From Oscillospiraceae bacterium CM (lineage in GTDB: Bacteria > Bacillota > Clostridia > Oscillospirales > Oscillospiraceae), in contig CP072107.1 of the NCBI GenBank assembly GCA_022870705.1, forward strand, positions 363,501-427,500: a stretch of DNA of 64,000 nt, read 5' to 3'. Each line of letters begins with the position of its first letter. Within the stretch, counting starts at the first letter, position 1. Both the position numbers and the translations under genes were made by a program. The notes beneath the pieces are model-generated. The model was not told the origin of the DNA. It worked only from the letters and a program-made list of their open reading frames with translations, and made no database searches. Positions 17,560 to 25,046 of the stretch are shown here, piece after piece.

Positions 17560-18365
17560 CCGAACACCTCCTTCAGTATCCTGTCGAGCTCTTTTCTGAA
17601 CGGTAGGCTATCCTTCATGGAGAGGTCGGAGAGAAGGCTTCCCGCCAGATACTGTTCCTCCAGCTCCAGCGAATATGGCAACTTGAAGGACACAGAGCCC
17701 AGCACCTTGCCAATATGCTCGGCGGCCTGCTGTGGCTTCACATTGGATGCGACCTTGTACTGCTTGTCCGCGTCCCATTTGGTATCTTTGAGCAGTGGGA
17801 GCTGACTGGAGAAGTAGCCCACAGACTTGAGGTCGCAGTTGGCAAGGCGCAGAACGCTGTCGGCCTCCATCAGCGCAACGGCAGAGAGGATGTCGTTGGC
17901 GATATAGCTGCCGCAGTCTACGATGATGTACGGAGCCAGCTCCCGAAGGCCGTCCAACAGCTCTGTTGCCTGTCGTTCGGTGTAGGGCGGATATGTGTAT
18001 TCGTTTTCACCTTTTTTCATGCCGAGGAAGGTCAGGTAGGACATCCGTTTGTGGGTGACGCAGTTGTTCTTGATGAGCGCATAAGTGATATGCGGCACGG
18101 CGAGGATGCCGCCGAGGGAGCGTTCACACTCCAGCTCGGAGGGTGGGCAGATGCAAGGCAGCATGGGCGCAGTCATGTCGCACATGAGCAGTGCCACATT
18201 CTTCTTTTTATCCGCCAGCGCCTTTGCCAGCTTGACCGCCGTGACGGTCTTGCCGCTGCCGGGGCTGCCCCAGACGGCGAGAATACCGCCGCTTTCGACC
18301 TGCGCCTCCTGCTCATAATCGTCATCCTCGTCGCGGTGGAAGATGCTCTTTTTCTTAAAGTTCAT
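17553..18365 (-). CDS. ParA/MinD-family ATPase, TadZ-like
   Basis: The 270-residue protein has a deviant Walker A motif (WGSPGSGKTVTAVKLAKAL, about residues 33-50) and a MinD-like body with VDCGSYIAND. In the Tad cluster the protein just before CpaF is TadZ/CpaE, a ParA/MinD relative that positions the apparatus. It carries an N-terminal acidic stretch (FHRDEDDDYEQEAQVE). It overlaps the CpaF-like gene by 7 bases and the upstream small gene by 11 bases. The role in placing the pilus is inferred from context. Confidence 0.8.
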   Translation of the reverse strand: MNFKKKSIFHRDEDDDYEQEAQVESGGILAVWGSPGSGKTVTAVKLAKALADKKKNVALLMCDMTAPMLPCICPPSELECERSLGGILAVPHITYALIKNNCVTHKRMSYLTFLGMKKGENEYTYPPYTERQATELLDGLRELAPYIIVDCGSYIANDILSAVALMEADSVLRLANCDLKSVGYFSSQLPLLKDTKWDADKQYKVASNVKPQQAAEHIGKVLGSVSFKLPYSLELEEQYLAGSLLSDLSMKDSLPFRKELDRILKEVFGC

Positions 18366-18582
18366 TGTCCTGAGTTACCTCGCTTTCCGGGGTGTTCTCA
18401 GACGCAGGATCGGCGACCTCACTTTCCGAGTTTTCCTCGGTATCTTTCTCCGGCTCGGCGTAGAGCTCCTCAATCAGCGCATCCTGCGCTGCTATAAACT
18501 CTGCGGCTGTTTCCTGTACGCCGCGATAGACCAGCGCCAGATGGAGCTTCGCGTCCTGCTCCAACTCCGCCAATATACTCAT
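18355..18582 (-). CDS. Small acidic hypothetical ICE protein
   Basis: This 75-residue product starts with a helical segment (MSILAELEQDAKLHLALVYR) and ends in a low-complexity Glu/Ser/Pro tail (EPEKDTEENSESEVADPASE). It overlaps the TadZ-like gene by 11 bases and the preceding gene by 113 bases in another frame. Related ICE proteins suggest that its sequence may continue from the N-terminal part of the upstream gene, so a frameshift joining the two is possible. I do not recognise a domain. Confidence 0.5.
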   Translation of the reverse strand: MSILAELEQDAKLHLALVYRGVQETAAEFIAAQDALIEELYAEPEKDTEENSESEVADPASENTPESEVTQDNEL

Positions 18583-18811
18583 GCACTTCCGCCGCTACAG
18601 CTCCTGCACGGTGATAGAGGTCACTGACTGCCGGATCATCAATACACTCACCACGAACTCTCATTGATCCACTGGGCGTCACAATACCAATTTCTCGGTC
18701 ATCAAGGAGAATGGGGAGGCGGTCGCCCTCGGGTTGGGCGAAGGCGATGCGTTCTCTCTGGAAGCGCTGGGTCAGCTCATCGAAATAGGCGGTTGGATTA
18801 TCTTTGCTCAT
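18470..18811 (-). CDS. Conserved hypothetical ICE protein, first gene of the operon
   Basis: The 113-residue product has a conserved-looking first 80 residues (AYFDELTQRFQRERIAFAQP, LLDDREIGIVT, RVRGECID, AVSDLYHRAGAVAAEVHEY) that I recall from clostridial conjugative elements. The last 33 residues are Gly/Arg-rich and read like out-of-frame translation of the next gene. Either the stop is natural and the overlap fortuitous, or a frameshift has split one longer protein. A ribosome binding site (AAAGGAG) lies before ATG at 18811. It is the first gene after a terminator-like hairpin. Confidence 0.55.
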   Translation of the reverse strand: MSKDNPTAYFDELTQRFQRERIAFAQPEGDRLPILLDDREIGIVTPSGSMRVRGECIDDPAVSDLYHRAGAVAAEVHEYIGGVGAGREAPSGAGLSRRTGNSRRVYSSAGCAD

Positions 18812-18833
18812 CTGGCTTTGCTCCTTTCAGTTG

Positions 18834-18873
18834 ACAACAAAAAAGGCCGGCACTCATAACTGAATGCCGGCCT
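18834..18873 (-). terminator. Terminator-like hairpin in the leader of the ICE operon
   Basis: Read on the minus strand, AAGGCCGGCA and TGCCGGCCTT (18864-18873 and 18843-18852) form a 10-bp stem, followed by TTTTTTGTTG. The hairpin ends about 23 bases before the first ICE gene's start at 18811. It either ends a lost upstream gene or acts as an attenuator. Confidence 0.75.
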
Positions 18874-18892
18874 TCAAAAACGTATTGATTAT

Positions 18893-18929
18893 GTTTTGGT
18901 CTGTATCACATTTTGATACAGACCAAAAC
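18893..18929. repeat. Perfect 16-bp inverted repeat
   Basis: GTTTTGGTCTGTATCA (18893-18908) and its exact complement (18914-18929) enclose a 5-base loop. Neither strand has a U-run after it, so it is not a simple terminator. It sits upstream of the ICE operon and could be an operator for a dimeric regulator or a nick/replication structure. Confidence 0.8.
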
Positions 18930-19053
18930 AGACACAGAAAATTAAGAAATTATTTTTGCTCAATCGAGGATAAACGGGAAAATCATTCCGAAAAAGTGCT
19001 TAAAAATGCCTCGGATTTAGTTCAAGTCCCTACCAACGGGGTGGAACCGCCAG

Positions 19054-19150
19054 AGTTATCTTTTTTTTGCACTTGAAAAAGCAGACACGAAAAAGCCCAG
19101 AAACCGTTGCGGTTTCTGGGCTTTCCGGCAAGTTATCTTTTTTACTTGCA
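19054..19150. repeat. Short direct repeat flanking a terminator, next to tRNA-fMet
   Basis: AGTTATCTTTTTT followed by ACTTG occurs at 19054-19075 (with two extra T and a GC insertion) and again at 19131-19148. The copies bracket the tRNA terminator and lie at the edge of the ICE fragment, so they may be remnants of an attachment site or a local duplication. The stretch 18930-19053 contains no convincing gene; the 70-codon frame at 18864 lacks a ribosome binding site and family features. Confidence 0.5.
19090..19124 (-). terminator. Terminator of tRNA-fMet
   Basis: AAAGCCCAGAAACCG (19092-19106) pairs perfectly over 15 bp with CGGTTTCTGGGCTTT (19110-19124) around a 3-base loop. On the minus strand it is followed by TTTTT, directly downstream of the tRNA gene. 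Confidence 0.85.
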
Positions 19151-19155
19151 CAATA

Positions 19156-19232
<77 letters not shown>

Positions 19233-19260
19233 ATATTAACTCTTGCAAGAGGTGAACTTA

Positions 19261-19289
19261 ATACTAACACAATCGATCCATAATGTCAA
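19261..19289 (-). promoter_or_regulatory. Sigma-A-type promoter for tRNA-fMet
   Basis: On the minus strand, TTGACA (19284-19289) and TAGTAT (19261-19266) are separated by 17 bases. Transcription would start about 20 bases before the tRNA 5' end. Confidence 0.8.
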
Positions 19290-19341
19290 GGCTGGTGAGG
19301 CAAAATCAACAAAAAGTTCGGGGGTGGTCGCACCATATTGG

Positions 19342-19383
19342 ACAAGAGGCATCTGCAACATAAGACAAGAGTCGCCTGCAACA
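19342..19383. repeat. Two 19-bp direct repeats with 23-bp period
   Basis: ACAAGAG-N4-CTGCAACA-like units at 19342-19360 and 19365-19383 agree at 16 of 19 bases. They lie upstream of the unknown gene and tgl. The arrangement resembles the repeated ends of IS21-type elements or paired regulator sites. The rest of 19290-19454 shows no gene. Confidence 0.65.
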
Positions 19384-19454
19384 AAAATGACTGTTCTCAA
19401 TAATATATGTTAAACCGATACTTTATTCGGTATTTGAAGGAGAACAGGAGTTTT

Positions 19455-20438
19455 ATGCGCACCCACGACTTTAACTATTTAAATAAGGCTTATCAGACGG
19501 GCGGGACTCATCTGCTCCGGCGTGTTTTTAATGACGCTGTTAGTCATGATAAGCAGGAGGCGCTGAATCAGCTCGATGACGACAGCCTTCTTTTCCCGGT
19601 ATTTTTCCTCTTGCTGCGCGATGTTGCCGCGCACGATATGTGCGGTGATTTGAACGGGCGCAACGCGATTGCCTATGGGCTCTGCGCCGATAAAATAAAA
19701 AACCTTTCTGGGCTGAGAACGGCGGCGGAAGAGGCTGATGGTGACGCACTTGAATTAACATTGCGCTGGATGCTGGAGACAGGCAAAAACGAGCCGACAG
19801 ACCCCAGCTTCAGAAACGAGTTTGATGCCGTTATCGACTACGTAGCGGCGCTTCTTATTATCAAATTTGACGATAAGACTGCGCTGGCACTGGTTGCCGA
19901 TCTTATATTTCGGCGTAACAGACAAGGGCTTCTCATACACGACCTCGTCTGGAGCTTTTTTCAGACGCTGGATACCGCAACGCTGCTACATATCGCCGAC
20001 TATCTGCTTTCCTCAAACCCGAAGGACGCGGCGCTGGCGCAAAAGATTTTGCACGTAGAGGCGGCCGACCCCGGGGAGAACAAACGAGCACTGCACAGGC
20101 GTGTAACCGACTGGATCCGGCAAAACGGGCCATATCTCTATTTGACGGGAGAGCACCTCCAGCAGATCACAAACCCCGTCCACTTGCGCTGTGACAGGGA
20201 AGCTAAATACCTTAATAAAGAAATTTCCCCTCGGTACAGAGCACCGCTGGAGCCGCTGAGTACGGCGGAGCGCGCCTGCTTGAGCCGTTATAGAGAGGCA
20301 AACGATGACGAGCAGCAGATTCTGACGGATTACTCTTATCAGCTGCGCGGTCGCGATATGCGCTTATGGGATGTATGGCTACAAAAAGAGACGGCCGAGC
20401 AGGTCATTGCCGCCGGAGAGCGGACGGAGGCGATTTGA
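19455..20438 (+). CDS. Unknown protein coupled to transglutaminase tgl
   Basis: The 327-residue product is predicted to be soluble and mostly helical, with many Leu/Ala-rich amphipathic stretches (ALALVADLIFRRNRQGLLIH, HIADYLLSSNPKDAALAQKI) reminiscent of helical-repeat proteins. It has no signal peptide. I do not recognise the family. ATG at 19455 (MRTHDFNYLNKAY) follows AGGAGAACAGGAG; an in-frame ATG at 19407 lacks a ribosome binding site. Its stop overlaps the tgl start (TGATG), so the two are translationally coupled and probably co-regulated. A role linked to spore coat cross-linking, such as substrate, scaffold or regulator, is a hypothesis from context only. Confidence 0.7.
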   Translation: MRTHDFNYLNKAYQTGGTHLLRRVFNDAVSHDKQEALNQLDDDSLLFPVFFLLLRDVAAHDMCGDLNGRNAIAYGLCADKIKNLSGLRTAAEEADGDALELTLRWMLETGKNEPTDPSFRNEFDAVIDYVAALLIIKFDDKTALALVADLIFRRNRQGLLIHDLVWSFFQTLDTATLLHIADYLLSSNPKDAALAQKILHVEAADPGENKRALHRRVTDWIRQNGPYLYLTGEHLQQITNPVHLRCDREAKYLNKEISPRYRAPLEPLSTAERACLSRYREANDDEQQILTDYSYQLRGRDMRLWDVWLQKETAEQVIAAGERTEAI

Positions 20439-21205
20439 TGATAATGATTGATCACAAGCCGCTCGATGGCACTTTTGTGAACACCTACCCCGAAGGCAGT
20501 ACAGAACGTCATATCCTCAACACCATGTTGTCCAGCGCGGAGACATATGACTATGACACGATTGAACAACTGAAATTTGAGCTGCGGATGCGACACGAAA
20601 TCATCAATGCAGCTGACGAGCTCGGCAGAAGCGGTATGGACTTTGAAGTTTTCAGAGAATCAAAAGCTAATCCGGCCTTCTGGAGACGGCGCGGAGACGG
20701 CGGCTTTGAGCTGAAGAGCGGCGTAAAGCCGTATGATGCCATCACGGATATTTACAAAAACGGGCAGGACTATGGAACAGAATGTGCCACGGCCATCCAG
20801 ATCATCTATTATAAAGCGCTGGCGGCGGTTTTCGGTCCAGATGCGTTCAATAAAACTTTTAAAAATATCACGCTGATGAACTGGCACGACTTAAGCGCCG
20901 CGCTGCGCGAGACAGGTGCGATGCACCGGGAGAAGGACTATTTTCCTGGTGACCGCCGTTATTTTACTAACCCAGACGTCGACCCCAAGACACCGGAGTG
21001 GCAAGGTGAAAACGTTATCGACTTGGGCGGCGGGCTCTATTACGGTCACGGCATTGGCAAATATGACGCCGACACGATTATCGAGGCGCTCAATGAAAAT
21101 AGGCGGGAGGACGCCGACCGCGACGCATCACTTCTGGATGCAGCCGGACGGCCCGACTTTAAATACCTGTATAAGCTATACACCAGCACCGGCGCGTCGG
21201 CATAA
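20438..21205 (+). CDS. tgl: Protein-glutamine gamma-glutamyltransferase Tgl (spore coat)
   Basis: Tgl cross-links spore coat proteins by forming epsilon-(gamma-glutamyl)lysine bonds. The 255-residue length fits the Bacillus enzyme (about 245). Features shared with Tgl are the segment TIEQLKFELRMRHEIINAA, the catalytic-Cys motif GTECATAIQIIYYKAL (Cys near residue 115), an NWHD segment, FTNPDVDPKTPEWQGENVIDLG, and a YYGHGIGK stretch holding the candidate His. I chose the ATG at 20438, which overlaps the upstream stop and has GGAGG before it. In Bacillus this gene is under late mother-cell (sigma-K) control; sigK lies elsewhere in this window. Confidence 0.88.
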   Translation: MIMIDHKPLDGTFVNTYPEGSTERHILNTMLSSAETYDYDTIEQLKFELRMRHEIINAADELGRSGMDFEVFRESKANPAFWRRRGDGGFELKSGVKPYDAITDIYKNGQDYGTECATAIQIIYYKALAAVFGPDAFNKTFKNITLMNWHDLSAALRETGAMHREKDYFPGDRRYFTNPDVDPKTPEWQGENVIDLGGGLYYGHGIGKYDADTIIEALNENRREDADRDASLLDAAGRPDFKYLYKLYTSTGASA

Positions 21206-21230
21206 CGCCCTTAAAAAACGACACGTTCTA

Positions 21231-21256
21231 AGCGCCCGCCCTTTTGAGCGGGCGCT
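21231..21256. terminator. GC-rich hairpin after tgl
   Basis: AGCGCCCGC (21231-21239) pairs with GCGGGCGCT (21248-21256) around CCTTTTGA. No clear U-run follows on either strand, so terminator function for tgl is plausible but not certain. Confidence 0.5.
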
Positions 21257-21565
21257 AAAATTACAGTGTAAAATTGTACCTCAAAAAGCCGTATTTTTAG
21301 AGAATTAGTGCCAAAATTCGTGGTTTAAGAACGGCGAGGCCACAGGAAAGGGCCCCGGCGGCACCGTTATAACGGCCATTTTATTTATCTATATTATACA
21401 AAATGGCAGGGGCATATCAGAGCGTTTAGCACATTGTTTGTGTCAAACCTACCAAACTTTAGGAAGGGAGGCAAAATTAGTGTTTCTTTTTGTAATCAAT
21501 TGCTCTATAATAGCTCGAAGAAACGAAAATTTGTAACTTATTGTTACCATTTATGAGGTGACGAG
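21257..21565. other. Gene-free 309-bp gap upstream of the sbcD-like gene
   Basis: No open frame with coding character is present. The stretch holds a GC-rich block with self-complementary segments (CCGTTATAACGG near 21363, GGCC/GGCC elements near 21340-21352). On the minus strand a TATAAT lies near 21396-21402. On the plus strand a TATAAT at 21506-21511 may be the -10 of the sbcD-like gene, with only a weak -35. A structured small RNA on the minus strand is possible but unproven. Confidence 0.4.
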
Positions 21566-22654
21566 ATGCCTGTCAAGATTCTGCATGCCGCCGACCTTCA
21601 TATGGATTCACCCTTCGAAGCGCTCACAGACGAGATGGCGGCGATCAGGCGCCGCGAGCAGCGCACGCTCCTTGACAAGATAGCAGACCTTACGGAAGAG
21701 GAGGGCGTGTCGCTCGTGCTGTTATCGGGCGACCTGTTGGACAGCTCGAACTCCTACTATGAAACGCAGGAGGTTCTGCAGCAGGCGTTCTCCCGCATGA
21801 AGGCGCACGTTTTTATTGCGCCGGGCAATCATGACTATTACTGCCCCAAATCGCCTTATGCCTATGTCCGATTCCCGGAAAACGTTCACATCTTCACATC
21901 GCCGCTGATCCGCTTTGTCGACCTGCCGGAGCTTGGCTGCCGCGTCTGGGGCGCCGGATTCAATGATACGTGCAGCAGGCCGCTTCTGAGCGGTTTTACA
22001 GCACCGGACAGTGATTATTTAAATATTATGACCCTGCACGGCGATACGGCCGGTGATACGTACAACCCGATCCGCGAAGCGGAAATTGCCGCATCGAATC
22101 TTGATTATCTTGCGCTTGGTCATATCCACGTTTTCAGCGGCTTTCAGACGGCCGGAAAAACAACATACGCCTATCCAGGCTGCCCGGAGGGGAGAGGCTT
22201 TGATGAGACGGGGGAAAAAGGCGTCATTCTCGGCAGCGTGTCAAAGGACGGCTGTGATCTCCGATTCAAGCCGCTTGGCGGCAGAGCTTATAAAATCCAA
22301 ACAGTTGACCTCACAGGGGCGCTTGACGCAAAGGAGGCCGTTATTAGCGCTTTGCCGAACGAGACAAGCCGCGATATATACAAGCTGATCCTCACCGGCG
22401 CAACAGACAGGATAATTGATCTGGCGACGCTCAAAAGCCAGTTGGCTGAACGGTTTTTTGACCTGGCGATTAAAAATATGACAAAACCCGCCCGTGACAT
22501 CTGGGCCTCGGCGGGGGACGACACTCTGCGCGGCATTTTCCTGCGGGAACTCAAAAATGCCTATGATGCCGCCGACGAACCGGCGAAAGATACCATCTTG
22601 CGTGCTTTGCGCTATGGCATATCAGCCCTCAATAACGGGGAGGAGCCGGTATGA
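21566..22654 (+). CDS. SbcD/Mre11-like DNA repair exonuclease (YhaO type)
   Basis: The 362-residue metallophosphoesterase has the Mre11/SbcD motif series: HAADLHMDSPF (residues 7-17), LSGDLLDSSN (about 53), APGNHDYYCP (about 85), LHGD (about 157) and LGHIHVF (about 188). These supply the two-metal active site. A C-terminal capping/coupling domain follows. It resembles the B. subtilis YhaO subgroup, which partners YhaN. The stop overlaps the next gene's start by 4 bases, consistent with a nuclease-ATPase complex that processes DNA ends. Confidence 0.85.
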   Translation: MPVKILHAADLHMDSPFEALTDEMAAIRRREQRTLLDKIADLTEEEGVSLVLLSGDLLDSSNSYYETQEVLQQAFSRMKAHVFIAPGNHDYYCPKSPYAYVRFPENVHIFTSPLIRFVDLPELGCRVWGAGFNDTCSRPLLSGFTAPDSDYLNIMTLHGDTAGDTYNPIREAEIAASNLDYLALGHIHVFSGFQTAGKTTYAYPGCPEGRGFDETGEKGVILGSVSKDGCDLRFKPLGGRAYKIQTVDLTGALDAKEAVISALPNETSRDIYKLILTGATDRIIDLATLKSQLAERFFDLAIKNMTKPARDIWASAGDDTLRGIFLRELKNAYDAADEPAKDTILRALRYGISALNNGEEPV

Positions 22655-24861
22655 TTATCAAACGATTATCTGCCTCGTTTGGGCTTTTACAGAATAAAAA
22701 GCTTCTTTTAGAAGACGGGCTGAATATCATTTACGCGCCGAACGAATCCGGAAAATCCACATGGTGCGCTTTTATCCGGACGATGCTGTACGGCCTGAAA
22801 ACGGCCGACCGCGACAAGGCGGGATATCTCTCCGACAAGACGCGCTACCGCCCCTGGAGCGGCACAGCCATGGAAGGGACGATGGAACTTGAGATTGACG
22901 GCCGGGCCGTCACAATCCAGCGCACGTCAAGCGGCAGACTCCCGATGAAAGACTTTTCTGCTGTTTTTACGGGAACAAACGAACCGTTTCCCGGCCTTTT
23001 TCCCGATACGGCTGGGGAGACGCTGACAGGCGTCGGCGAAGCCGTCTTTGAGCGCAGCGCATTTATCTCACAGGCCGGTATGCGCATCGGCCAGACGCCG
23101 GAACTTGAAAAGCGCATTTCAGCCCTTGTCACAACCGGCGATGAGACAGATTCCTTCAGCGAAAGTGACGAGCGCTTGCGCCAATGGCTGAGGAAACGCC
23201 GTTTTAATAAATCCGGTACCATACCGGCCCTTGAAGAGAAGATATCGGCGCTCGACAAAAACTTGTCACGGATTGAAGAAAATCTGGAACGTGCCGCCGA
23301 TGCGCGCCTTGAGGCCGAAAACCTTCAAAAACGGCAGACCGCGCTCAAAAATGCCTTAAAAGCATGGGACGATTTTGACGCGTCTCAAGCCCTTCGACAG
23401 GCATCGGAAAAGCTCCAAAGCGCCAAAGCGGCCTTTGATGATAGCGTCCGGGCGCTCAGTGGCGCCGGACCAGCCCCGGCGGAAGCGATTGCCGCCGTCC
23501 GCGGCGATTTAAAAGCCCTCGAAGCTTTAAAAGCTGTGGCGGAAAACGACCGGCTGCGACTTGATGAAGCGCGGGCCCGATTGACTGCCGCCGAGGCAGA
23601 ATGCCGAAAAGACCCCTTTAACGCGCGTGGTGGTGCCGCCGATGTCGACGCGGCTGCGGCCTTTGAGCGCACCCCCCGTCATCATGCCGCGCGACGCCTT
23701 GGCGTTATGCTGCTGGGGCTTCTGACAGTGGCAGGCGCACTCGTTGCGGTTTTTCTTCCCGGCCCCCTGCGATGGGCAGCCGCTCTGGCGGGGATTATCG
23801 GCGTCATTTTGCTCATCTGGCTCTATGCCCGAGAAAATGGGTTGAAGAAAAAGCGCCGGGCCCTCTTTGAGCCTTACGGCGTCCAATCAGCTTCGGAACT
23901 CGAAAGCAAATTTAACCGCTATAACGAAACGGTCAAATGGTGCCAAGAGGCAAAAGGAGACGTTGTAGCCGCCGAGAAATCCGTACTGGCGTCCGAGGCT
24001 TCTTTGGACGCTGTGCGTGAAAGCCTCTTAAAATCGCTTCGTGCCCTGTCGCCGGACGCAGCTATTGACAACGCGGAGGCGACGCTGGCAGCCGTTGAAG
24101 CGCTCCTATTAAAGCGCAGTGCCGCAGAGGCTGCCTGGCGCGCCGCGCAAGGCGTTGCCGACACACTGGCCGCCGGCCGCACGGCGAGAGAGGCCGCCCC
24201 CCTCATAGATGGTATGGCGAAACCGGAGTACTCCCGACCGGCGCTGCAAAATGAACTCCAGATCGTCTCTCAGCGTTTATCAGACCTCACAAACCGCTAT
24301 AACATGATGCTCGGCGAAACGCGCGCCTTGGGAGACCCCTTGATACTCGGGAGCGACAAAATTGCGGCCGAGTCAGCCCTTTCGGAACAGCGGGCCCAGT
24401 ATGAAGCCCTGACGCTCGCCGTTGAGACGCTCCATCGCGCTAACGCCGAGCTACAGACACGCTTTTCGCCGCTTTTGAGTGAAACAGCCGGTGCGATTAT
24501 CAGCAAGATGACGGCCGGACGGTATGAAAAGCTGGCCTTTGACCGGGCGCTTGATGCGTCGGCCAGAACGGCCGATGAAGCAGTCAGCCGCAATGTTCTG
24601 GCGCTGAGCGCCGGGACGGCCGATCAGATTTACTTAGCGCTCCGCCTTGCCGTCAGCGCACTCATTATGCCAAGCGGCAAGACCGCGCCGCTGATTCTTG
24701 ACGACGCGCTGTCAAACTTTGACGACCGGCGCGCGGCACTTGCCCTCGACTATCTCCTTGGGCTGTCAAACGAGCGGCAGATTCTTCTGTTCTCCTGCCA
24801 TCGGAGAGAAGCCGATTATTTTAAAGAAAACGGCTCGGTTAATATTATTTCACTTGTGTAA
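22651..24861 (+). CDS. SbcC/Rad50-like ATPase (YhaN type)
   Basis: The 736-residue protein has an N-terminal ABC-type half with Walker A APNESGKSTW (about residue 30). Long coiled-coil arms follow (about 190-290 and 400-520, rich in Ala, Glu, Leu). Between them are two adjacent hydrophobic helices (VMLLGLLTVAGALVAVFLPG and LAGIIGVILLIWLYA, about 350-392), a feature of the YhaN subgroup. The C-terminal half carries the signature region LSAGTADQIYLALRLA and Walker B PLILDDALSNFDD. It should act with the SbcD-like nuclease encoded immediately upstream. Confidence 0.85.
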   Translation: MIIKRLSASFGLLQNKKLLLEDGLNIIYAPNESGKSTWCAFIRTMLYGLKTADRDKAGYLSDKTRYRPWSGTAMEGTMELEIDGRAVTIQRTSSGRLPMKDFSAVFTGTNEPFPGLFPDTAGETLTGVGEAVFERSAFISQAGMRIGQTPELEKRISALVTTGDETDSFSESDERLRQWLRKRRFNKSGTIPALEEKISALDKNLSRIEENLERAADARLEAENLQKRQTALKNALKAWDDFDASQALRQASEKLQSAKAAFDDSVRALSGAGPAPAEAIAAVRGDLKALEALKAVAENDRLRLDEARARLTAAEAECRKDPFNARGGAADVDAAAAFERTPRHHAARRLGVMLLGLLTVAGALVAVFLPGPLRWAAALAGIIGVILLIWLYARENGLKKKRRALFEPYGVQSASELESKFNRYNETVKWCQEAKGDVVAAEKSVLASEASLDAVRESLLKSLRALSPDAAIDNAEATLAAVEALLLKRSAAEAAWRAAQGVADTLAAGRTAREAAPLIDGMAKPEYSRPALQNELQIVSQRLSDLTNRYNMMLGETRALGDPLILGSDKIAAESALSEQRAQYEALTLAVETLHRANAELQTRFSPLLSETAGAIISKMTAGRYEKLAFDRALDASARTADEAVSRNVLALSAGTADQIYLALRLAVSALIMPSGKTAPLILDDALSNFDDRRAALALDYLLGLSNERQILLFSCHRREADYFKENGSVNIISLV

Positions 24862-24885
24862 TCAAAACGTCTTTGACGTTTTTGA
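24862..24885 (+). terminator. Hairpin after the sbcC-like gene
   Basis: TCAAAACGTC-TTT-GACGTTTTTGA forms a short stem ending in a T-rich arm right after the stop codon. Confidence 0.6.
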
Positions 24886-24892
24886 TGATAAA

Positions 24893-25046
24893 CCGCACAG
24901 ACGGGATCTCGGCGAAAGCTGAAATCTAAAATCCCGTGTGCATCACAATCAACCTCTGTGACGGCGCTCATTCGCGCCGGGCATGGATATCAGGTGCCGT
25001 CCACTTCCTCTCGGTGCCTGGTAAAAACGAAAGGAAAGTAATTATC
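24893..25046 (+). other. Structured leader upstream of the SleB-like gene
   Basis: The region holds nested complementary segments: GCAC..ACGGGAT (24895-24908) with ATCCCGTGTGC (24930-24941), an inner CGGCGAAAGCTG hairpin, a GGCGC/GCGCC pair near 24962-24978, and paired GGTGCC copies near 24993 and 25013. It could be a regulatory RNA leader. It does not match a riboswitch I can name. Confidence 0.4.

Noticed and set aside
18864..19076. 70-codon plus-strand frame before tRNA-fMet
   Set aside because: No ribosome binding site, contains the inverted repeat, and composition is not protein-like.
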